The notes: generated by a model not told the origin, from the sequence alone. Shown: positions 1-9,761, numbered from the stretch's first letter. The stretch: DNA of 64,000 nt from Henriciella sp. (GCA_013213785.1 JABSPZ010000006.1:310001-374000); one strand, 5' to 3'. Made by a program: numbers and translations.

Positions 1-1981
1 CGTCGTTCCGCTCGAAAAGTCAGCGACAGAGCCCCTGCCACCGCGCGAGGCAGATGTCACGCCGCATGCGCCTCGGCGGTTGAATCAGCCCGGGCGGGTA
101 GAAGTCTGGCCCCTTGAATTGCCGGATGCGGTTGAGGGAGAGGACAATGCCTGGACCGCGCCGACGGATCACGTACCTGCAGATGCCCCGCGCCGCCGAT
201 TAGCCCGGACCATTGCCCAGCAAGTGCGCGTCATGCTTGATCGCGGCGAAACCGTTTGGCGTGAGCAAGATGATCGCAGTTGGCGCCGTGAAGCACTCCA
301 GCCAGGAGATGTCCTCATCCTTGTTAGAAGCCGGAACGATCTCTTCGACGCTCTGATTGAGAGTTTGAAACAGGAAAACGTGCCGGTCGCGGGCGCAGAT
401 CGGCTAAGACTGCTCGACAATCTTGGCGTGCAGGATTGCTTGAACCTGATCCGATTTGCGCTTCAACCAAGCGATGACCTGACACTCGCGGAAATCTTGC
501 GCGGCCCATTCTGCGGACTGGTCGATGATAATCGACATTTGTTTGTGCTGGCGCATGGCCGCCCCAAGGACAGATCGCTTTGGGATCAGCTTTGGGCGAA
601 TGAGGACACAGATTTCCAAGCTGCGAAGCAGTTTTGTAATCGGTTAATACTAAATCGGAACTTACCTGTTTTTGAGTTCCTATCCAAAGCGCTCACAACG
701 CGTGATGCAGAACGCTTGAGCGGTTGGGACAAGCTGATTCAGCGGCTCGGCGAGCCGGTACGAGACCCTGTCCAAGCCCTGGTCTCTAAAGCGCTTGGGT
801 TCGACATGACCAGCGCCCGCAGCCTACAGCTGTTTCTTGCCGAAATCGAACGCCAGGACACGGTTCTAAAGCGCGAACTGGGCGAACCTGAAGGGGCCGT
901 TCGCGTCATGACCGTACACGGCGCGAAGGGCCTACAATCGCCTGTCGTGATCGTGCCGGACACAACCAGCGCTACCAAATCGGTTGGAGACGCTCTATTC
1001 TTCAACGCGGAGGGAGTCCCGCTCTACAGCCCATCGACGCGAACGGATGCCCCCGCCACCGCCGCTTTGCGAGACGCCGCCAACGAGGCTGCCGAGCGCG
1101 AATCCCGGCGCCTCCTTTATGTGGCACTGACCCGGGCGTCAGACCGCTTGATCATCGCCGGCGCCGGGGCGCGCAACAGCAAAAACGGGTTTGCGAAATC
1201 ATCCTGGTATCGCTGGTGTGCGGTCGCGATGCGTGAACTTTTGGGGTCCAACGCCCCAGATGAAGACGACACAGAAACTGTCATGACGTTTGGTCCAGAA
1301 CCGATGGTTGCGCCTAAGACCGCTACTGTGGACGACACCAAATCCGAAGCACCCCGATGGCTGAAACGCCCTGCGCCTGCAGCACACCCCCCCCAACGTC
1401 TCGCGGCACCATCTCGCCTGACCGAGGACCAATCCGCAGTGAGCGTGCCATTCGGCGCTGGACGCGCAGCGGCGCTGAGACGCGGACGGCTTATCCACGC
1501 ACTACTGCAAACCCTGCCAGAGGTCGCAGCAGAGCGGCGCGAACCGACCGGGCGACAATTCTTAGAGCGGGAGCCTGATATCTCACCGGACGAGATTGAG
1601 GAGATGCTGTCGGTCACGCTGAGCACTTTGGAGAACCCGAATTTTGCTAGCGTCTTTGCGCCGGAGGGGCGCAGTGAAGTGGCCATCGTCGGAACACTAC
1701 CGAACGGCCAAATGGTGAATGGCCGCGTGGACCGATTAATCATTCGCCCAGATGAGATCTTGATCATCGATTATAAAACGGATCGCCCAGCGCCACTCGA
1801 CGCCTCAGCGGTTGAGTTTGCCTATCGCGTTCAGCTCGCAGCGTACCGCGCCGTTCTGACAGATATTTATCCGGATCGCCCGGTCCGCTGCGCGCTTCTC
1901 TACACAGATGGACCACGTCTAATTGAAATCCCTGGCGACGAACTGTCAGAATCACTAAACCGTGTAGACAGCGGGGTTTGA
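1..1981 (+). CDS. addA: Double-strand break repair helicase-nuclease AddA, C-terminal part (5' end outside window)
   Basis: The reading frame is open from base 2 with no stop, so this is the C-terminal ~660 residues of a longer protein; the in-frame TTG at base 80 is internal. UvrD-type helicase motif V (VMTVHGAKGLQSP, about bases 905-945) and motif VI (RRLLYVALTRASDR, about 1106-1147) are clear. The C-terminus carries a RecB-type nuclease with GRVDRL, DYKTDR (1769-1786) and QLAAYR. AddA with AddB (expected upstream, out of view) resects double-strand ends to Chi-like sites for RecA loading. trxA follows by 54 bp, a common alphaproteobacterial order. Confidence 0.95.
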   Translation, partial: VVPLEKSATEPLPPREADVTPHAPRRLNQPGRVEVWPLELPDAVEGEDNAWTAPTDHVPADAPRRRLARTIAQQVRVMLDRGETVWREQDDRSWRREALQPGDVLILVRSRNDLFDALIESLKQENVPVAGADRLRLLDNLGVQDCLNLIRFALQPSDDLTLAEILRGPFCGLVDDNRHLFVLAHGRPKDRSLWDQLWANEDTDFQAAKQFCNRLILNRNLPVFEFLSKALTTRDAERLSGWDKLIQRLGEPVRDPVQALVSKALGFDMTSARSLQLFLAEIERQDTVLKRELGEPEGAVRVMTVHGAKGLQSPVVIVPDTTSATKSVGDALFFNAEGVPLYSPSTRTDAPATAALRDAANEAAERESRRLLYVALTRASDRLIIAGAGARNSKNGFAKSSWYRWCAVAMRELLGSNAPDEDDTETVMTFGPEPMVAPKTATVDDTKSEAPRWLKRPAPAAHPPQRLAAPSRLTEDQSAVSVPFGAGRAAALRRGRLIHALLQTLPEVAAERREPTGRQFLEREPDISPDEIEEMLSVTLSTLENPNFASVFAPEGRSEVAIVGTLPNGQMVNGRVDRLIIRPDEILIIDYKTDRPAPLDASAVEFAYRVQLAAYRAVLTDIYPDRPVRCALLYTDGPRLIEIPGDELSESLNRVDSGV

Positions 1982-2035
1982 CGCGCGCGAAGAGTCCCTA
2001 TTTTATGCCGCACGAAAGATTTAAAGGAGGTCACA

Positions 2036-2353
2036 ATGGCCGCTGAACATATTACCGACGAGACATTTGATGATGCCGTAGCCAGCGACACACCTGTCGT
2101 TGTCGACTTTTGGGCAGAGTGGTGTGGTCCATGTAAAGCCATGGCCCCTCACCTAGACGCTGTTGCTGATGAGCTCAGCGGCGACATCAAAGTTGCGAAG
2201 ATTAATGTTGATGACAATCCAATGGCCGCGTCCAAGTACGGCATTCGCGGATTGCCAACGCTGATGATCTTCAAGCAAGGCAAAGTGACGGCGACTCATC
2301 CGGGCGCGATGTCCAAGCAGAAAATCTCTGAGTGGATCAAAGAGAACACTTAA
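2036..2353 (+). CDS. trxA: Thioredoxin 1
   Basis: This 105-residue cytoplasmic dithiol-disulfide oxidoreductase has the canonical WCGPCK active site (about residues 29-34) and the cis-proline segment RGLPTLMIF. Its length is typical of TrxA. A strong ribosome binding site (AAAGGAGG, 2024-2031) lies just before the ATG. It reduces ribonucleotide reductase, methionine sulfoxide reductases and other targets, using electrons from thioredoxin reductase. A strong intrinsic terminator follows. Confidence 0.97.
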   Translation: MAAEHITDETFDDAVASDTPVVVDFWAEWCGPCKAMAPHLDAVADELSGDIKVAKINVDDNPMAASKYGIRGLPTLMIFKQGKVTATHPGAMSKQKISEWIKENT

Positions 2354-2394
2354 GGGTCGCGCACTGGCGCGACTTATAAGGCCTTATCTGAAAG

Positions 2395-2426
2395 AGTGCT
2401 CGGGAGAATTCCTGAGCACTTTTTTC
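2395..2426 (+). terminator. Rho-independent terminator of trxA
   Basis: AGTGCTCGGGA pairs with TCCTGAGCACT (11 bp, one G-T wobble, 4-nt loop) and is followed by a run of six T. It separates trxA from the convergent LysR gene and may also slow transcription from the other side. Confidence 0.88.
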
Positions 2427-2431
2427 ATGCG

Positions 2432-3301
2432 CTAAAGCCTGCCCTGAATGAGGTCGCCTTTTTCTTTTATCGCGGCCGCCAAGTGACCCATGAGGTGTTT
2501 GATCCGCGGCGTGTTTTTAAGGTCTGGATGAGTCAGCACCCAGAGGTCTTGCGCTTGGATAGGCTTTGCGCCTGGTAACCGCTCGAGATCAGGATCGGGA
2601 TCCGCCATATAGCAGGCGGTTCGGATCATGCCCGCCCCAGCTCTTGCGGCGCTGAGCAGCCACATCAGGTCATCTGATCGTAAGCCAATCGGCGCGTCGG
2701 GAACGGCACTGGTCGCAATCCAGTCAGGCCCTGAAACGCTCCGTGAAAAAGCCATCCATCGGCGATCTTCCGGGCGGGTTTTTTCCAAATAGCCGTTGGC
2801 CGCATATTCGCACAAATAGTAGGGAAACAATCGACGTCCAACGAGATGTTCTGGCGGGTTCTGGGTCGAGCGGATCACCACATCTGCCTCAGACCGATTG
2901 AGATCGACCAAATTGATCGAAGTCTCTATCGTCAGTTCGATATTCGGGTGCATGCGCGTGAATTGCAGCAGGGCGTCTTGGAGCAAGCATTGCGCAATGG
3001 GCTCGCCCATGGAGACACGGATCGGGCCGGAAAGATTGGCGCTCACAGCGCGGCTCTTGCGATCCGCAGCCAAGGCGATCAGCTCCATGTCCTCGGCCGC
3101 CGCGACAATCTCAAGACCAATTTCCGAGGCCTTGTATCCGCCTTTGACTTTGTCGAAGACAGGCGCATCAAACCCCCGCTCGATTTGCGTCAGCCTACGA
3201 GACACGGTGGCATGGTTCACGCCCAGTCGATCCGCGGCGCCGCGTATCGTCCCCGCTCGGTGAATGGCGAGAATAAACCGATACTGATCCCATTCGTTCA
3301 T
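2432..3301 (-). CDS. LysR-family transcriptional regulator
   Basis: A 289-residue protein with an N-terminal winged helix-turn-helix (residues ~4-62: GTIRGAADRLGVNHATVSRR) and a periplasmic-binding-like effector domain (~90-280). The start is the ATG of MNEWDQYRF, which places the HTH at the usual distance from the N-terminus; a longer frame upstream would add 28 non-family residues. It is divergent from the DUF1330 lipoprotein gene at 3402, so it plausibly controls that gene and itself. Effector unknown. Confidence 0.9.
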   Translation of the reverse strand: MNEWDQYRFILAIHRAGTIRGAADRLGVNHATVSRRLTQIERGFDAPVFDKVKGGYKASEIGLEIVAAAEDMELIALAADRKSRAVSANLSGPIRVSMGEPIAQCLLQDALLQFTRMHPNIELTIETSINLVDLNRSEADVVIRSTQNPPEHLVGRRLFPYYLCEYAANGYLEKTRPEDRRWMAFSRSVSGPDWIATSAVPDAPIGLRSDDLMWLLSAARAGAGMIRTACYMADPDPDLERLPGAKPIQAQDLWVLTHPDLKNTPRIKHLMGHLAAAIKEKGDLIQGRL

Positions 3302-3302
3302 T

Positions 3303-3318
3303 GGTGCATTTTTGCACC
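3303..3318. promoter_or_regulatory. Inverted repeat in the LysR/lipoprotein divergent promoter
   Basis: GGTGCA-TTTT-TGCACC is a perfect 6-bp inverted repeat lying 2 bp upstream of the LysR start codon, inside the 100-bp divergent intergenic region. Its position fits an autoregulatory operator. It is not an obvious T-N11-A LysR box, so the assignment is tentative. Confidence 0.35.
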
Positions 3319-3401
3319 GATAGAGCACAAAATCAATCCGCGACATATGTAAAATGCAAACGTATGGCGATGGTTCAAACTTCAAAAGAACCGGAGACTG
3401 T

Positions 3402-4202
3402 ATGCTCTTTCAATCCCCGCTCGAACGCGCCCTCAAAGCCCTATTGGCGTGCCTTATCACGACATCAATGGTGTCCTCTTGCGCCAGTCTCGCGCAAAGC
3501 TCTTCACTTCAAACCACTGTTGAAACAGCCGAACAGCCAGCAGCGCCAGTCGAGATCAATCTCAAGAAAGGCGAGCTGATTTCGATCATCTCCGTCATTC
3601 CGAAGACAGGAGAAGCTGCCGACGCTGCGCGGTCAGAATACTATGCGACAGCCTTTCCGCTGGCCGAGCAATATGGCTTGAAGCGCGAGGGCCAATTGCG
3701 GGTCGTCGCCGCTCCGGTTGGAAAGCACGACTCCAAGGGCATCATTTTCTTCTCTTGGCCGAGCAAAACCGCCGAGGAGGCCGTCGAACAAGAAGCCGCT
3801 TGGCCAGGGATCAAAGAGCTCCGCCCAAAAGCCTGGGAAGATTTGAGAATTTTCACCAAGGAGTTGGACGAAGACCTCAACTTGACCTTCAAAGCTGATA
3901 AAACCTACACAATCGCGATGGCTTGGACTAACCCAGACAATCCGAACGATTACGACACCTATATGGACGGCATCAAAGAGGCGGTATCGGACGTTGGCGG
4001 ACGCTTCATGTACAAAATGTTCGATCCAAAGTTTGAGTCTCACAAGCTGAAAGACGGCGCGCCGGGTCAAGTCACCCTGGTCGAGTGGGATACACAAGAA
4101 GGCCTGGCCAAGTTCGGCGACACCCAAGGCTTCAAAGACAATGTCAAATACTTATCAAGCGGCGTCACTCGATTTGAAATTCTCGCTCTCTCGGCGCAAT
4201 AG
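3402..4202 (+). CDS. Putative lipoprotein with two DUF1330-like dimeric alpha-beta-barrel domains
   Basis: 266 residues. The N-terminus looks like a lipoprotein signal (hydrophobic stretch then VSSC, lipobox-like, around residue 26). The body holds two ferredoxin-like modules of ~100 residues: the second (from KTYTIAMAWTNP) resembles DUF1330, and the first (from ELISIISVIP) has the same strand-helix pattern, so an internal duplication is likely. The ATG at 3402 has GGAG seven bases upstream. It is divergent from the LysR gene. Function unknown. Confidence 0.7.
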   Translation: MLFQSPLERALKALLACLITTSMVSSCASLAQSSSLQTTVETAEQPAAPVEINLKKGELISIISVIPKTGEAADAARSEYYATAFPLAEQYGLKREGQLRVVAAPVGKHDSKGIIFFSWPSKTAEEAVEQEAAWPGIKELRPKAWEDLRIFTKELDEDLNLTFKADKTYTIAMAWTNPDNPNDYDTYMDGIKEAVSDVGGRFMYKMFDPKFESHKLKDGAPGQVTLVEWDTQEGLAKFGDTQGFKDNVKYLSSGVTRFEILALSAQ

Positions 4203-4278
4203 CGCTCATTCAAATCGCACCGTTTCTCCGTTCGACGGATCGGTTGATCGCCCAAACTAAAAAATACTCCAAACAATT

Positions 4279-4306
4279 AGCCTCGCCCTACGGCGGGGCT
4301 TTTTTT
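4279..4306 (+). terminator. Rho-independent terminator downstream of the DUF1330 lipoprotein
   Basis: AGCCTCGCC-CTAC-GGCGGGGCT (9-bp stem, one wobble, CTAC loop) is followed by six further T residues. Confidence 0.9.
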
Positions 4307-4351
4307 GTGCGGCGTTTACGATAGCGTGCCGGAAAACTGAGGAGGTTCTTC

Positions 4352-5137
4352 ATGATCCCGTACCAAGACCTCGACCGTTCGGTCGCTGGAAAGACTGTTT
4401 TCATTACTGGCGCAGCGAGCGGGATGGGCCGCGCCACGGCACATCTATTTGCGCGCGAAGGCGCCAAAGTCATGGCCACCGACATGAACGCCGATGGCGT
4501 TGAAGCGGTTGCTGCAGAGATCCGCGAGGCTGGGTATAAAGACGTACGTGCCATGGCTTTAGATGTCAGCGACCACGACGCGATCAAAGCCGCCGTTGCC
4601 GCAACAGCGGACGCGTTTGGCGGACTGGATATCCTCATCAACAATGCTGGTTTTGCGCGCCTCACACAGCCTGCAGAGGATCAATATGAAGAGATCTGGC
4701 ACCACAGTGTGAACGTCATGCTGACCGCACACCAGCGCCTCATCCGAGCCGCCCTTCCGCATCTGAAAAAGACTGAAACCGGTGGCCGGATCGTGAACAT
4801 CTCCTCCACGGAAGGCCTGGGCGCGACGCCCGGCAATGGACCTTATGTGGCGGCGAAGCATGGTGTGATCGGCCTCACCCGCGCGATGGCGAACGATCTT
4901 GGGCGTGATGGCATTACGTGTAACTGCATCTGCCCAGGACCAATTGAGACGAACATCAACGCCTCCATTCCGGACGAACACAAAGTCATCTTTGCGAAGC
5001 GCCGCGTGCCACTCCGCCGGTACGGTATCCCGGAAGAAGTCGCACACATCACGCTGTCCTGCTGCTTACCAGCTGCGTCGTATCTCAATGGTGTTGCGAT
5101 CCCGGTAGATGGCGGGCTGACCATCAAAAACGCTTAA
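4352..5137 (+). CDS. Short-chain dehydrogenase/reductase (SDR)
   Basis: 261 residues, classical SDR fold. The cofactor motif TGAASGMG lies near residue 20 and NNAG near 92, with the catalytic Ser in NISSTEG and Tyr/Lys in YVAAK. The C-terminal PVDGGLT is typical of the FabG-like group. The Asp in ATDMN after beta-2 suggests NAD(H) preference (inference). AGGAGG lies seven bases before the ATG. The 3' end overlaps convergent folC by 4 bp. Substrate unknown. Confidence 0.9.
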   Translation: MIPYQDLDRSVAGKTVFITGAASGMGRATAHLFAREGAKVMATDMNADGVEAVAAEIREAGYKDVRAMALDVSDHDAIKAAVAATADAFGGLDILINNAGFARLTQPAEDQYEEIWHHSVNVMLTAHQRLIRAALPHLKKTETGGRIVNISSTEGLGATPGNGPYVAAKHGVIGLTRAMANDLGRDGITCNCICPGPIETNINASIPDEHKVIFAKRRVPLRRYGIPEEVAHITLSCCLPAASYLNGVAIPVDGGLTIKNA

Positions 5138-6375
5138 GTCGGCAGCTGCTCATTCTGTTCTAAGACCTCGCCTGCGAGATAGAGCGAGCCCCCGATCAGA
5201 ATACGGTCTGGCTTTTCCGCGGCTGCCGCGCGCATGGCGGCTACGAGTGAGTCATGGGCTGTCGCTATGGGCAAGAAAGCGCGCGCGGTATCCGCGAGCT
5301 CGGCCGGATCAGCGCCAGCATGTCCCGGCGCGTTAGGCATCGTATGGACGGCATCGATGACGCCTCTGTAGGCGTGGAAGAAACCGCCATGGTCTTTGCT
5401 CGCGATCATCGCCGTGACCATCACGGTACGACCGCCCATTTCGCGGAGCAGTTCTGCGATCGCGGTCGCCGCGTGGGGATTGTGTCCGCCGTCCAGCCAA
5501 AGCTCAGCGCCGCCCGCCATTTCTGTGACTGGACCCGGCGCAAGCTTCTGCATCCGGGCTGGCCACACCGCGGACTGAGCGCCTTCCCAAATCGCGCTCT
5601 CCGGGATCGTCGGCTGCTTCAAGGTTCGCATCGCGAGCCCAGCGAGCGCCGCATTGTAACGCTGATGCGTGCCCGGCAGGGCGACGTGTTCGGGGACTTT
5701 TTCAATGTCTTCCATACGCAGCACTGTGAGAGGCGCTTCAAGCTCTTCCGCCCGCGCGCGGATCACGTCGCCGCAGACCCGCGCTTGAATGGCGGAAACG
5801 GATGGCAGGCCAGGCTTGATGATCCCGGCTTTCTCGCCCGCAATCGCGGCGAGATCAGATCCGAGGAACTGTTTATGATCAAAATCGACGGGCGTGATCA
5901 CGCTGAGGGCAGGGCGCTCAATAACATTGGTGGCATCGAACCGGCCGCCCAAGCCGACCTCAAGGATCAACAGATCTGCGGGAACTTCACTAAAGGCGAG
6001 CAAGGCAGTTGCCGTTGTAGCCTCAAAGCGGGTGATCGGTCGCCCGTCCAAGGCGGCGTAAACGCGGTCGAGCCACTCAATCAAGGCTTCATCGGTGACA
6101 AGCTCGCCAGCCAGGCGGGTCCGTTCGTTGAAGCGAACCAGATGCGGTGATGTATAGACGTGGACTTTCAGCCCCGCCTGCTCAGCCATCGCGCGCAGAT
6201 AGGCACAGGTCGACCCTTTGCCGTTGGTTCCAGCAACATGGATGGTCGGCGGAAGCTTATCTTGCGGCCGCCCGAGCGTTTCTAAAAGGTCTTTGATACG
6301 ACCGAGCGACAGCTCGATCGTTTCTGGATACAGGCCCTCAAATTGGTCTAGGGCCGCATCAAGCGCGGCAGACAC
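5134..6375 (-). CDS. folC: Bifunctional folylpolyglutamate synthase/dihydrofolate synthase
   Basis: 413 residues, normal for FolC. The P-loop HVAGTNGKGST (~residue 47), the mobile-loop TSPHL and the Mur-ligase-type signatures EVGLGGRFDATN and LDGGHNPHA are present. It adds glutamate to dihydropteroate and to folates. The start is GTG at 6375, 5 nt after the accD stop, so it is the last gene of the trpF-to-folC run. The trp-acc-folC arrangement is common in alphaproteobacteria. Confidence 0.95.
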   Translation of the reverse strand: MSAALDAALDQFEGLYPETIELSLGRIKDLLETLGRPQDKLPPTIHVAGTNGKGSTCAYLRAMAEQAGLKVHVYTSPHLVRFNERTRLAGELVTDEALIEWLDRVYAALDGRPITRFEATTATALLAFSEVPADLLILEVGLGGRFDATNVIERPALSVITPVDFDHKQFLGSDLAAIAGEKAGIIKPGLPSVSAIQARVCGDVIRARAEELEAPLTVLRMEDIEKVPEHVALPGTHQRYNAALAGLAMRTLKQPTIPESAIWEGAQSAVWPARMQKLAPGPVTEMAGGAELWLDGGHNPHAATAIAELLREMGGRTVMVTAMIASKDHGGFFHAYRGVIDAVHTMPNAPGHAGADPAELADTARAFLPIATAHDSLVAAMRAAAAEKPDRILIGGSLYLAGEVLEQNEQLPT

Positions 6376-6380
6376 TGGAT

Positions 6381-7367
6381 TTAAGCCTTATCGGTTCTGG
6401 GCGCCGGCGCATCGGCAGATGGCGCCTCAACCGGTAGAGCCGAGACATCTTTATCCGCAGCGCTGCGGCTTGGCATTAGGTGGCCGAGCACTCGAGACAT
6501 GGTCGTTTTCAGCTCACGCCGATCGACGACGATATCGACAGCGCCTTTTTCCCGAAGGAATTCAGAGCGCTGGAAGCCTTCCGGCAATTTCTCGCGAATG
6601 GTCTGTTCGATCACGCGCGGGCCAGAAAAGGCGATCATTGCGCCAGGTTCAGCCATATGAACATCGCCGAGCATTGCGTATGAGGCAGAGACGCCGCCAG
6701 AGGTCGGATCACACAGCACGACGATGTAAGGCAGGCCAGCTTCTTTGACTTCTTGCACGGCTAGCGTTGAGCGCGGCATCTGCATCAGGGACAGCGTTCC
6801 CTCTTGCATGCGCGCACCGCCAGAAGCTGAGCAGACCACGAAAGCCGCTTTACGGGCAACTGCCATTTGCGCCGCCGCGATAAATGCTTCTCCTGCTGCC
6901 ATGCCGAGAGACCCACCCATGAAGGCGAAGTCCTGAACCAAGATCACAGTTGGAATACCGTCAACTTTGCCGAAGGCGGCGGCCATACAATCGTCTTGCG
7001 AAATCGGGGCAACCGCGCCGGAATCTGGCGCCTCTTCTTTATCGCGTTTCGCAATCTTGCTTTTCGCGCCCTTGATGCGGGACGGATAGGTCTTGTCGTC
7101 TTTGAACTTTAGAGGATCAGCCGGCACAGGCGGCAGCGGGATCGGCTCCCAACGTTCATTGTCGAAAAACAAACGGAAGCGTCTGCGCGGTGAAATCCGC
7201 AAATGCGCGCCAGCTGGCGTTACATACCAGCTTTCTTCCAGGTCGGACCGATATACGAGTTCACCGGAAATTGGGCACTTCACCCAAAGATTGTCCGGCG
7301 TGTCTTTTTTATTGCCTGACAACAGCCCTTTCAGGCCCGGTGTCCGGAAATTGGTCAGCCAGTTCAT
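6381..7367 (-). CDS. accD: Acetyl-CoA carboxylase carboxyltransferase subunit beta
   Basis: 328 residues. The carboxyltransferase core is well preserved (FMGGSLGMAAGEA, SASGGARMQEG, DPTSGGVSASYAM, GPRVIEQTI). It forms the malonyl-CoA-producing transferase with AccA, the first step of fatty acid synthesis. The N-terminal zinc ribbon is degenerate: the family's four Cys appear as C31, S34, T50 and G53. This gene lies between trpA and folC in the same direction. Confidence 0.95.
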   Translation of the reverse strand: MNWLTNFRTPGLKGLLSGNKKDTPDNLWVKCPISGELVYRSDLEESWYVTPAGAHLRISPRRRFRLFFDNERWEPIPLPPVPADPLKFKDDKTYPSRIKGAKSKIAKRDKEEAPDSGAVAPISQDDCMAAAFGKVDGIPTVILVQDFAFMGGSLGMAAGEAFIAAAQMAVARKAAFVVCSASGGARMQEGTLSLMQMPRSTLAVQEVKEAGLPYIVVLCDPTSGGVSASYAMLGDVHMAEPGAMIAFSGPRVIEQTIREKLPEGFQRSEFLREKGAVDIVVDRRELKTTMSRVLGHLMPSRSAADKDVSALPVEAPSADAPAPRTDKA

Positions 7368-7402
7368 TTCGTCACCATCCCTTTGCCCGATCTAGGACTT
7401 TG

Positions 7403-8230
7403 CTAGGTTGGCACTCCACCCTTCAGCGCCGTACTCAACTCAAGGGCCAATTCGCCCATCTTCTCTGCTATAATTTGTGGCGTTTTGGACACAGTTGCAA
7501 GTCTTGCTTGCTCGACAAATGCAGATCCAACCACAACACCGTCCGCAATTTTGGCCATTGCAGCCGCTTGTTCACCTGTTTTGATGCCAAATCCGACGCA
7601 GACTGGAAGGCCAGAAACGCGCTGCGCCATCTCCACACCCGCCCGAATATCTTCCGGATCGGCAGAGCCCGCACCAGTCACACCGGCCACAGCGACGTAG
7701 TAGAGAAACCCACTCGCGCCCTCTGCGACTTTCGCCATACGCGCCTCATTGGTTGTTGGGGTCGCGAGACGAATAACGGAGAGCTCGTGCTCAGCATAAG
7801 CGTCACGGATTGGCTGATCTTCTTCCGGCGGCAGATCTACGAGAATGGTCCCGTCGATCCCGGCATCTGCAGCGGCGGCGGCAAATTCCTCATAGCCAGT
7901 TGTATGCACAGGATTGGCATAGCCCATCAGGATGAGCGGCGTTTCCTGATCCTCTTCGCGAAAGCGTTTCGCGAGTGCGAGCACATCATTCAATGTGGTT
8001 TTGTTGGCAAGCGCGCGCAGCGCCGCTTTTTGGATCGCCGGGCCATCGGCCATAGGATCTGTGAACGGCGCCCCGAGCTCGATCAGGTCGGCGCCATTGT
8101 CGCGCAGCGCGCACAGCGCTTGATACGAAGTCTCAAGATCCGGATCGCCCGCCATCAGATACGAAACCAAGGCCGCGCGACCTTCGGCTTTAACCTTGTC
8201 AAAGCGCGTCACTATTCGGGAAGTAGGCAT
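7403..8230 (-). CDS. trpA: Tryptophan synthase alpha subunit
   Basis: 275 residues, TIM-barrel. Signatures ELGAPFTDPMADGP (with the catalytic Glu), LMGYANP and GFGIKT are all present. It cleaves indole-3-glycerol phosphate and channels indole to TrpB. The ATG overlaps the cutA stop by one base (TAATG), implying translational coupling. It is unusual only in that cutA separates it from trpB. Confidence 0.96.
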   Translation of the reverse strand: MPTSRIVTRFDKVKAEGRAALVSYLMAGDPDLETSYQALCALRDNGADLIELGAPFTDPMADGPAIQKAALRALANKTTLNDVLALAKRFREEDQETPLILMGYANPVHTTGYEEFAAAAADAGIDGTILVDLPPEEDQPIRDAYAEHELSVIRLATPTTNEARMAKVAEGASGFLYYVAVAGVTGAGSADPEDIRAGVEMAQRVSGLPVCVGFGIKTGEQAAAMAKIADGVVVGSAFVEQARLATVSKTPQIIAEKMGELALELSTALKGGVPT

Positions 8231-8553
8231 TATTCAGTGTCCGTATTCTCTAAAACCCAGGCCTGATAAGGGGCATTCACCTGCGTGCAGCCAAGGGCGA
8301 CAATCGCTGGCACATCGTAAGGATGGTGTTCGGCGACAATGGCTTCAATCTTGGCAAAATTCGCTGCGGGCGCTTTGAGCCAAAGGATAAATTCAAACGC
8401 CTGCTCAACCACGCCTTTCCAGCGATAGGTCGACGCGATTGGGCCCTCAATATTCGCACACGCTGCTGCGCGAGACTCCACCGCTTCATCGGCGATGGCG
8501 CGCGCCACGCGCTGACGCGGACAAGTTATGCGGTACAGCGTCAGCTCGGTCAC
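8230..8553 (-). CDS. cutA: CutA-type divalent-ion tolerance protein
   Basis: 107 residues, matching the small trimeric CutA1 fold: [27 protein letters not shown] and [11 protein letters not shown] are family hallmarks. The start is GTG, overlapping the trpB stop as GTGA, and the stop overlaps trpA. It therefore sits inside the trpB-trpA pair by two minimal overlaps. Its role is poorly defined (metal tolerance in E. coli); no link to tryptophan is known to me. Confidence 0.9.
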   Translation of the reverse strand: MTELTLYRITCPRQRVARAIADEAVESRAAACANIEGPIASTYRWKGVVEQAFEFILWLKAPAANFAKIEAIVAEHHPYDVPAIVALGCTQVNAPYQAWVLENTDTE

Positions 8554-9761
8554 ATCGCCACTCCAAGCGCTTCCGCGACGGAGAAGACATCCTTATCGCC
8601 GCGACCACACATGTTCAGGATAAGCAGGCCATCTTTATCCAGCGTATCGATGACGTCACCAACGCGCGCGAGAGCGTGGCTAGGCTCCAGAGCCGGGATA
8701 ATGCCTTCCAGACGCGTACACAGCTGGAACGCCTCAAGCGCTTCACTATCGGTGCAGGTCAGATATTCCGCCCGTCCTGTATCTCGCAGGAAGCTGTGCT
8801 CTGGGCCAATGCCTGGATAATCGAGACCCGCAGAGATCGAGTGCGCATCAATGATCTGCCCATCGTCTGTCTGCAACAGATAGGTCTTATTGCCGTGGAG
8901 AATGCCTGGCGCACCGCCATTCAGCGCCGCAGCGTGTTGGCCGGTTTCAATCCCGTGGCCTGACGCCTCAACCCCAATCATGCGGACAGACTCGTCTTCA
9001 ATGAACGGATGGAACAGACCGATCGCATTGGATCCGCCGCCAATACACGCCATTACGGCATCCGGCAGACACCCTTCACGCTCTAGAATTTGAGCGCGCG
9101 CTTCTTTGCCAATGACGCTTTGGAAGTCGCGGACAAGTTCTGGGTAAGGATGCGGACCCGCCGCGGTGCCAATGCAATAGAACGTGTTCTCAACATTCGT
9201 GACCCAGTCGCGGAGCGCTTCATTCATCGCGTCCTTCAGCGTACCCGTCCCTGAGGAGACCGGGACGATCTCTGCGCCCAGCAGTCTCATCCGGAACACG
9301 TTGGGTTTTTGCCGCTCTACGTCGGTCTCGCCCATGAAGACGACGCACTTTAGCCCAAACCGGGCGCAGACGGTCGCCGTCGCGACGCCGTGCTGACCGG
9401 CGCCCGTTTCAGCGATGATCCGTGTTTTGCCCATACGCATCGCGAGCAGAACCTGGCCAAGGCAATTATTGATCTTGTGCGCGCCGGTATGGTTGAGCTC
9501 GTCGCGCTTTAAATAGATCTTCGCGCCGCCAAAATGCTCGGTCAGGCGTTCGGCGAAATAAAGCGGGCTCGGGCGACCAACATAATGCGCCCACAGATCA
9601 TCCATCTGCGCTTTAAAGGCCGGATCCTTTTTTGCTGCGCGGTATTCTTTTTCAAGATCGAGAATGAGCGGCATCAGGGTTTCGGCGACATAGCGTCCGC
9701 CAAACTCACCAAAACGCCCATTTTCATCGGGCCATTGATCCCAAGTGTTTCTCAAATCCAT
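8550..9761 (-). CDS. trpB: Tryptophan synthase beta subunit
   Basis: 403 residues, PLP-dependent. The PLP lysine lies in HTGAHKINN (~residue 93), with the phosphate-binding GGGSNAIG and the substrate loop [10 protein letters not shown]. It condenses indole with serine to form tryptophan. It starts 11 nt after trpF ends and overlaps cutA by 4 nt, so all four genes are probably co-transcribed. Confidence 0.97.
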   Translation of the reverse strand: MDLRNTWDQWPDENGRFGEFGGRYVAETLMPLILDLEKEYRAAKKDPAFKAQMDDLWAHYVGRPSPLYFAERLTEHFGGAKIYLKRDELNHTGAHKINNCLGQVLLAMRMGKTRIIAETGAGQHGVATATVCARFGLKCVVFMGETDVERQKPNVFRMRLLGAEIVPVSSGTGTLKDAMNEALRDWVTNVENTFYCIGTAAGPHPYPELVRDFQSVIGKEARAQILEREGCLPDAVMACIGGGSNAIGLFHPFIEDESVRMIGVEASGHGIETGQHAAALNGGAPGILHGNKTYLLQTDDGQIIDAHSISAGLDYPGIGPEHSFLRDTGRAEYLTCTDSEALEAFQLCTRLEGIIPALEPSHALARVGDVIDTLDKDGLLILNMCGRGDKDVFSVAEALGVAM

